In this document: piece by piece, positions 7,553 to 11,982 of the stretch
How the letters are laid out: each line of letters starts with the position of its first letter
How positions within the stretch are numbered: position 1 is the stretch's first letter
From: Candidatus Solibacter sp.
GTDB taxonomy: Bacteria; Acidobacteriota; Terriglobia; Bryobacterales; Bryobacteraceae
Assembly (NCBI GenBank): GCA_017883355.1
Contig: JADGNS010000047.1
Coordinates: 1 to 11,982, forward strand
Length of the DNA stretch: 11,982 nt
Direction of reading: 5' to 3'
The notes under the pieces: model-generated
Database searches by the model: none
Told to the model about the DNA's origin: nothing
Seen by the model: only the letters and a program-made list of their open reading frames with translations
Position numbers and translations under genes: made by a program

Positions 7553-9802
7553 TTAGCAGGTGACAGCGGGCGGCGCGTTCGCGGCCCCGGATCTCCTCCG
7601 TATCAGAACGATTGCGGCAAGGGAAACAAACGTGCCGAAGGAAACGGCGCCGCCCCAACGAATGGACGCGGGACTGTAGCGCATTTCGACCCGGTGTCTG
7701 CCCACTGGTACGGTGATTGCACGAAGTGCGCCGTCAGCCAGCAGAATCGGTACAGGGCGTCCGTCCAAGGTGGCCTTCCAGCCGGGGAACCAGTTGTCGG
7801 AAAGCACGAGAACACCCGCGCACGACAATTCCGCGGTGAGCGCTACGTGTTGGTTCTGGTACCGATCGAACTTTACGTTTCCTTGGTCAGTGCATGCCTC
7901 GGTTGGTACCTGCCGATCGAGGATCACACGCTCCCGCAAGTTCACGGACGGTGCAAGGACCATCTGCGTAACCTCGTCACGGATACCAGCGACGATGACG
8001 TTGTGTACTACCCAAGCACGTGGGAATCCCGTAGAACGCTGCCACACCGTCCATCCTTGAGAACTCGTGAAGACTTCGGGGCCGGCATCGGGAAGCGGCT
8101 TGCGGCCAACCTGGTATCGCACTCCATAGAGGTCAAGCACGCGAGGGTTCCACAACCCAAGCCTCCAAACCGCTTCAGGCGCGCTCGGTACGAAGCCACT
8201 CATTGTCTGAATACCGTTCCAGTCGCCGAAGTTGAAGATCAGGTCGTCATAAGTGTAATTAACCCGCGACACACCGGCGTGTTCCCTTAGAAACGCGACC
8301 ACGTCGCTCATGCCGCCGTAGAGCCGGGGACGCACGACGGAGGCTTGATCATCGACATGAACATATTCCGAACCGCTACTGTTCTGGCCTTCAAAGAGGC
8401 CGAGAACCAGTAGGGCAGTGACCATGACGCGCGGCCCTACATGGCCGCGTTCCCAATTGTAAAGCAGGAGTGCCAGCAGCATTGCGACGAGAGCTACGCC
8501 GGCAATCCGCTCCGAACTATCGGAGATACCCTTGACGAGCGACGGAGGATACAGACTCATCAGGAATAAGATTGCCCCAATTGCCGCCGCACTTCTGTAG
8601 ACCAGATAGAGTCGGGATCCGGACCCTTTCAATATCGCTTGAGTACCAAAAGCCACGAGCGCCGCCAGCGCGACATCGGCCACAGCCATGGCCATGATTG
8701 GCGCCCGCGCTTTTTCCAGTCCCGGAACAATCGCATACAGAACGCCATGCAACGGATTCAGGCGCACTAATGAGAACAGCAATGCTCCCATCGCCGTCCC
8801 TACAAACAGGCCTGTATCTCGTCGCCTGGGTAGAGAAAGCACGGCCGCTGCCGCCAGCGCCAACGGCACTATGCCCACCAGTGGATTGACTATGGCTTCA
8901 GATCCCGGCACGACTAAGAAGAGGAGCTCCGAGGCCCTCCACCCCAACATCTCGTGCGCCGGGTAAGGCACCGGCATGTGACCAGAGACGGGATTCGGTG
9001 CGTTCACCCATCGCAAAGCATAGCGGGCATACTCCAGAGCGGGAAGAATCTGAACCGCCGCTCCGGCGACGGTGACGAGCAACGTCAGAGCCGTACGCAG
9101 TATTGCAGCCCGCACAGTCAACGAACGGCTTAGTACGGCTGTCAAACCCAGTCCACCTAAAGCCAGTACGGCGAACATTGGCACCGCATGGTGGCCGGCC
9201 AAGATAGAGAGGGCCAGGAAAGCACCGGCACACATCGCGCTCACAGTCGCGGATTCGCCACGGAGGCTGCGAAGGTAGAAGAGAAAAACGAGCGGTAACC
9301 ACACCGCGCCTGCCGCAATCTGGGGCCAGGCAACGTGACCAAGGAACCCCGCCGTTGCGAAGAACACGGCGCCCACCACGCTCGCCATACGGCTGGCGCT
9401 AAGTGAACGGAGAAAAAGGTATGCGAATAAGGCGCCCAGCGCATGCAGTAACACATACCAGGCGTGCACCCATGCAAGGCGCAAGTGTCCGGACGCATCC
9501 AAGGGCGCGGCCAGCAAAATCCATGTAATGGGACTGAATACAGCCGGCTGTACCTGTCCGACCAAAGTTTGGCCACCCAGGAGGTAAGGATCCCAGAGCG
9601 GCAACTCGCCAGAGTGCAGCGCCGCCGCCTGCACTTGCAGCCAAGGCAAGACCTGGTGGCCGATATCCGGCCGTTCGATAAACGTGTATTGCCGCGTGAG
9701 TGTAATTCTCCAAAACGCGACGATCAGACAGACCGCGCACAACGATACTGCTAATACCGAACCAACTTCGATACGCAGCTTCCCAATGGATATTTGACTC
9801 AC
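7553..9802 (-). CDS. YfhO-family polytopic membrane protein
   Basis: The 749-residue protein resembles the YfhO family (GT-C-like membrane proteins; B. subtilis YfhO takes part in sugar modification of lipoteichoic acid). The first transmembrane helix is at about 14-32. It is followed by a loop with E-R-P-D-I-G-H-Q (43-50), G-E-L-P-L-W-D-P-Y (65-73) and F-S-P-I-T-W (89-94), which match the family's conserved extracytoplasmic loop. About ten further helices run to residue 470. A soluble domain (about 475-725) contains the typical late motif D-N-W-F-P-G-W-K-A-T-L-D-G, and a last helix (about 720-738) ends in an R-I-R-R-R-like basic tail. Start GTG 9802 is preceded by an in-frame stop and no Shine-Dalgarno sequence. 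The substrate is unknown; glycan or lipid-linked sugar transfer is inferred from family. Hand-counted lines within the gene range from about 50 to 63% GC, below lines sampled in carB and the receptor gene (63-68%), which may mean a different origin. Confidence 0.8.
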   Translation of the reverse strand: MSQISIGKLRIEVGSVLAVSLCAVCLIVAFWRITLTRQYTFIERPDIGHQVLPWLQVQAAALHSGELPLWDPYLLGGQTLVGQVQPAVFSPITWILLAAPLDASGHLRLAWVHAWYVLLHALGALFAYLFLRSLSASRMASVVGAVFFATAGFLGHVAWPQIAAGAVWLPLVFLFYLRSLRGESATVSAMCAGAFLALSILAGHHAVPMFAVLALGGLGLTAVLSRSLTVRAAILRTALTLLVTVAGAAVQILPALEYARYALRWVNAPNPVSGHMPVPYPAHEMLGWRASELLFLVVPGSEAIVNPLVGIVPLALAAAAVLSLPRRRDTGLFVGTAMGALLFSLVRLNPLHGVLYAIVPGLEKARAPIMAMAVADVALAALVAFGTQAILKGSGSRLYLVYRSAAAIGAILFLMSLYPPSLVKGISDSSERIAGVALVAMLLALLLYNWERGHVGPRVMVTALLVLGLFEGQNSSGSEYVHVDDQASVVRPRLYGGMSDVVAFLREHAGVSRVNYTYDDLIFNFGDWNGIQTMSGFVPSAPEAVWRLGLWNPRVLDLYGVRYQVGRKPLPDAGPEVFTSSQGWTVWQRSTGFPRAWVVHNVIVAGIRDEVTQMVLAPSVNLRERVILDRQVPTEACTDQGNVKFDRYQNQHVALTAELSCAGVLVLSDNWFPGWKATLDGRPVPILLADGALRAITVPVGRHRVEMRYSPASIRWGGAVSFGTFVSLAAIVLIRRRSGAANAPPAVTC

Positions 9803-9852
9803 TGTATGAAATTACCATGCGGGACGGAAGCAAACCATCAGGCACGGACACG

Positions 9853-11640
9853 TCAGTGTTTGCGGATCACCAGTTCCACGCCGCCGATAATGGTGCGGCC
9901 CGGCATCGCCACTCCGGGGACGGACTGGTACGACGTGTTGGTTGCGTTGCCGACTTGCAGGTACGGATGCAGTTTCTTGTGCGGCAGCCCGGCATAGACG
10001 TCCCACAGGGCGTACGGCGAACGCGCCGGGCGCTCGATTACGCCGACCCGGGTGCGCAGTACGAAGTTAGCGCGCGGGGTGATCTGCCAGGCGAAAACAC
10101 CGCTGGCGGTGGGGTAGTTGAACGTGTATTTGGTGAAGCCCGCGGCGATGGTGTCCAGGGTGCCATGCAGGCCGGTGTAGCGGAAATCCAGGGTGTGGGT
10201 GGGAGAAGGCGTCCAGCGCAGCGACGCCTCCCAGCCCTTGAAGTTCAGGTTCTGGATGTTGAGCGCGCGCCAGATCTCAGTGGCGGAGGTCCGGTAGTAA
10301 TCGATGCCATCGGTCTCGCGCCGCTCGAACAGCGTCAGATCGCCGCGGATGCGCGCGCTGGGGATCCAGTCCAGGCCGGTTTCGTAGGTCCAGGCGCTCT
10401 CCGGGCGCAACGCCGGATTGCCCGCGTTGGCGGGATCGTGATAGTAGAGGTCGGTGTAGCTGGGAATGCGGAAAGCGCGGCTGGAGGAGGCGCGGATTTT
10501 CCACCGCGGCGAGAGCCAGACGCCGCCCGCCACGGTGGGCGTGAAGGCGGCGGAGAAACTGCGGTAGATCTCTTCGCGGGCGGAGATGGTGAGCGAGAAG
10601 CGCTTGAGGGCGCGGAAATCGGCGGCGGCGTAGGCGGCGGCACGGGAGCGCGCATGGTCGCCCAGGTTATTGCTGGCGATGGATTCGTGGAACGCCTCCA
10701 CGCCGTAGTAGAGCGTGGTGGAGGTGGACATCTCTTCACGGCGCCGCACGGCGAGCTGATAACTTTCGTCGGCATGGTGATTGGCGAAGACGTCGGGCCG
10801 GTCGCGGTAGAGCACGAAGAGGTCGCTGTGGCGGCGGAAGGAAAAACTGGCGCTGGTCTTGGCGCCCAACGCCTGCTGCACGCCGGCGAACCACGTCTTG
10901 GTGTCCTCCCAGGAGTTGAAGTTGCCGTAGAACTGGTCGGCGCCGAAGGGGTGGTCCATGTAGGCCAGGTTGAGGGAGCCGTTGCCGATATCGGTGGCGA
11001 GGCGCGTGACGGAGGCGAACTGCAGGGTGCGATAGTCGCGGTCGGGCATGAAGCCGGAAGAAAAATCGCGCGAGAAGGAAAGCTGCTCGGAGACCTTCCT
11101 GCCGGCGATGGCGAGCGCGGCGCGCTGCTGGTTGATGCCATCGCTGCCGACCGCGGTGCGCAGGCGGAATTCGGTCACCTGGGGCGGTTCGGTGATGATA
11201 TTGACGACGCCGCCCACGGCATCGGCGCCGTATAGGGTGGAACCCGATCCGCGCAGGACTTCCACGCGGTCCACGCTTTCGAGCGGCACGGGGATATCCA
11301 TGTTGTGATGGCCGCTCTGCGGGTCGTTGAGGCGCATGCCGTTGAGCAGCACGAGGGTCTGGCCGAAGACCGCACCGCGGATGGAGAGATCGCCCTGCAC
11401 GCCATCGGGCGCGCGTTCTTCGAGATCGAGCGAAGGGTCCAGCTTGAGCAGATCGACCAGCGTGTTGAGCACGAGGGTCTGGCTGCGCGCCGGGAGCACG
11501 CGGACGGCGCGATCGATCTCTTCGAGCGACATGGGCTCGAAGGTTCCGGTGACCACCACGGTGTCGCGCTGCTGCGGCATCTGCTGGGCGAGGGCGAACG
11601 CAGGTGTAAACGCGAGTAGAAGGAAAAATCGGAGGTGCAA
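9853..11640 (-). CDS. TonB-dependent outer-membrane receptor (BtuB/CirA type)
   Basis: The 595-residue protein is an outer-membrane gated channel that imports a scarce ligand using TonB energy. A signal peptide (1-19: L-H-L-R-F-F-L-L-L-A ... A-L-A-Q) is followed by a TonB-box-like D-T-V-V-V-T-G (26-32). The plug domain (about 40-150) has L-S-I-R-G, V-L-L-N-G-M-R-L-N, V-E-V-L-R-G, S-T-L-Y-G-A-D-A-V-G-G-V-V-N-I-I-T, and the rest is a beta-barrel. The size is close to BtuB (614 in E. coli), but no cobalamin, heme or siderophore genes are near, so the ligand is unknown. The frame is open up to a TTG at 11727, but the signal peptide needs a start at TTG 11640, which follows a TACAAT box by 5 bp. 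The last residue is His after a V-E-L-V-I-R-K strand, rather than the usual terminal aromatic residue. The YfhO gene follows after 50 bp on the same strand. Confidence 0.92.
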   Translation of the reverse strand: MHLRFFLLLAFTPAFALAQQMPQQRDTVVVTGTFEPMSLEEIDRAVRVLPARSQTLVLNTLVDLLKLDPSLDLEERAPDGVQGDLSIRGAVFGQTLVLLNGMRLNDPQSGHHNMDIPVPLESVDRVEVLRGSGSTLYGADAVGGVVNIITEPPQVTEFRLRTAVGSDGINQQRAALAIAGRKVSEQLSFSRDFSSGFMPDRDYRTLQFASVTRLATDIGNGSLNLAYMDHPFGADQFYGNFNSWEDTKTWFAGVQQALGAKTSASFSFRRHSDLFVLYRDRPDVFANHHADESYQLAVRRREEMSTSTTLYYGVEAFHESIASNNLGDHARSRAAAYAAADFRALKRFSLTISAREEIYRSFSAAFTPTVAGGVWLSPRWKIRASSSRAFRIPSYTDLYYHDPANAGNPALRPESAWTYETGLDWIPSARIRGDLTLFERRETDGIDYYRTSATEIWRALNIQNLNFKGWEASLRWTPSPTHTLDFRYTGLHGTLDTIAAGFTKYTFNYPTASGVFAWQITPRANFVLRTRVGVIERPARSPYALWDVYAGLPHKKLHPYLQVGNATNTSYQSVPGVAMPGRTIIGGVELVIRKH

Positions 11641-11645
11641 ACCGT

Positions 11646-11651
11646 ATTGTA
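11646..11651 (-). promoter_or_regulatory. Likely -10 element for the TonB-receptor gene
   Basis: Minus-strand TACAAT (5 of 6 consensus positions) ends 5 bp before the TTG start at 11640, so the mRNA would begin at or near the start codon. No clear -35 box is seen. It faces away from the plus-strand -10 box at 11677-11682. Confidence 0.45.
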
Positions 11652-11676
11652 CATCTTGAGCATGGGGCCTCCCGGG

Positions 11677-11682
11677 TATGAT
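11677..11682 (+). promoter_or_regulatory. Likely -10 element for the small gene at 11693
   Basis: TATGAT matches the -10 consensus at 5 of 6 positions and ends 10 bp before the ATG at 11693. TTGAGC at 11656-11661 could be a weak -35 box with a short 15 bp spacer. The predicted leader is at most a few bases. Confidence 0.45.
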
Positions 11683-11692
11683 GGTTGCACCT

Positions 11693-11953
11693 ATGAATTG
11701 GAACGATGCAGCGGAAGATCTACTCAACCAGGTGCTGGGGCAGACGCCCTATCCGGTGCGTGAGGAGACGGAAACGCGACTGCGCGGCATGGCGGAGGGG
11801 ATTGCGGAAGACGAGGGCAAGCAGCGGGTGGGCGTGGAGACGGTGATTCTGGCCTGGGTGCGCGGCACGCCCGAAGCGCTGAAGCCCGACCTGCCGCGCC
11901 TGATGGACAAATTCGGGCTGGACCCCAACGAGTACCGGCATCTGCTGGAGTAG
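11693..11953 (+). CDS. Small acidic protein resembling the PCP_red domain
   Basis: The 86-residue product is soluble, rich in Glu/Asp and probably helical. W-N-D-A-A-E-D-L-L (residues 3-11), then P-Y-P-V-R (18-22) and later E-G-K-Q-R-V-G-V-E-T-V-I-L-A-W recall the PCP_red domain. That domain is named from the C-terminus of the BchB/ChlB subunit of dark protochlorophyllide reductase, and also occurs as short free-standing proteins in non-photosynthetic bacteria. The match is from memory and weak, and the function of stand-alone copies is not known to me. The last 25 residues (L-M-D-K-F-G-L-D-P-N-E-Y) form an added helical tail. I chose ATG 11693 because the in-frame ATGs at 11678 and 11681 overlap the -10 hexamer. 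It diverges from the receptor gene with 52 bp between starts. Confidence 0.7.
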   Translation: MNWNDAAEDLLNQVLGQTPYPVREETETRLRGMAEGIAEDEGKQRVGVETVILAWVRGTPEALKPDLPRLMDKFGLDPNEYRHLLE

Positions 11954-11968
11954 GGTGAGGCGGTCACC
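11954..11968 (+). other. Short inverted repeat at the right edge
   Basis: GGTGA (11954-11958), a 5-nt loop and TCACC (11964-11968) directly follow the stop codon. It may be the base of a terminator, but the window ends 14 bp later and no T tract is seen. Confidence 0.2.
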
Positions 11969-11982
11969 GCGCCGGCCTGAGG

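Noticed and set aside
9817..11235. 472-codon plus-strand open frame opposite the TonB receptor
   Set aside because: Low-complexity antisense product (many G, A, E, V) and no start signals; the minus-strand receptor is unmistakable.
11348..11483. 16-bp direct repeat (11348-11363 and 11468-11483)
   Set aside because: Both copies encode Q-T-L-V-L in the plug domain in the same frame; shared residues and codon preference explain it.
11641..11692. Cobalamin riboswitch before the BtuB-like receptor
   Set aside because: Only about 52 bp lie between the divergent start codons, far too short, and no B12-box-like sequence is seen.
11641..11727. Receptor start at TTG 11727
   Set aside because: It would put 29 polar residues before the signal peptide and run into the divergent gene.

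Overview
The window looks like a chromosomal segment of a GC-rich bacterium. The most likely source is Acidobacteriota, near Solibacter/Bryobacter, judged from the style of the TopA, TonB-receptor, methyltransferase and PCP_red-like proteins; that placement is inference. Most of the content is housekeeping or common accessory genes. I see no CRISPR array, tRNA, rRNA, phage genes or intact insertion sequence, and no gene-free stretch longer than 137 bp.

Left part (1-3172): the 3' end of topA (DNA topoisomerase I, zinc-finger tail) runs in from the left edge, followed on the same strand by a small bacteriohemerythrin. This converges, with a 23 bp overlap, on a minus-strand SAM methyltransferase. 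The methyltransferase is divergent from a plus-strand cyclophilin-type prolyl isomerase lipoprotein, with almost no space between the two starts. After the isomerase comes a 137 bp gap holding folded RNA-like sequence and a strong intrinsic terminator.

Middle and right part (3173-11640), all minus strand: a TonB-dependent receptor, a YfhO-family membrane protein, then carA and carB, separated by 50, 38 and 1 bp. carA and carB encode the two subunits of carbamoyl-phosphate synthetase (arginine and pyrimidine precursor) and are surely co-transcribed. Whether transcription also arrives from the receptor and YfhO genes cannot be decided here. At the right end a small plus-strand gene resembling the PCP_red domain diverges from the receptor gene.

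Two things stand out. First, the first C4 zinc finger of TopA is interrupted in frame by about 118 residues (215-568), exactly before its fourth cysteine; the tail of the insert recalls IS1634/IS4-type transposases. Second, several genes have a -10-like hexamer 5-10 bp before the start codon and no Shine-Dalgarno sequence, which suggests leaderless transcripts, whereas carA and carB have GGAGG sites. A folded, terminator-ended segment at 3048-3144 is a candidate small RNA or structured 3' UTR.
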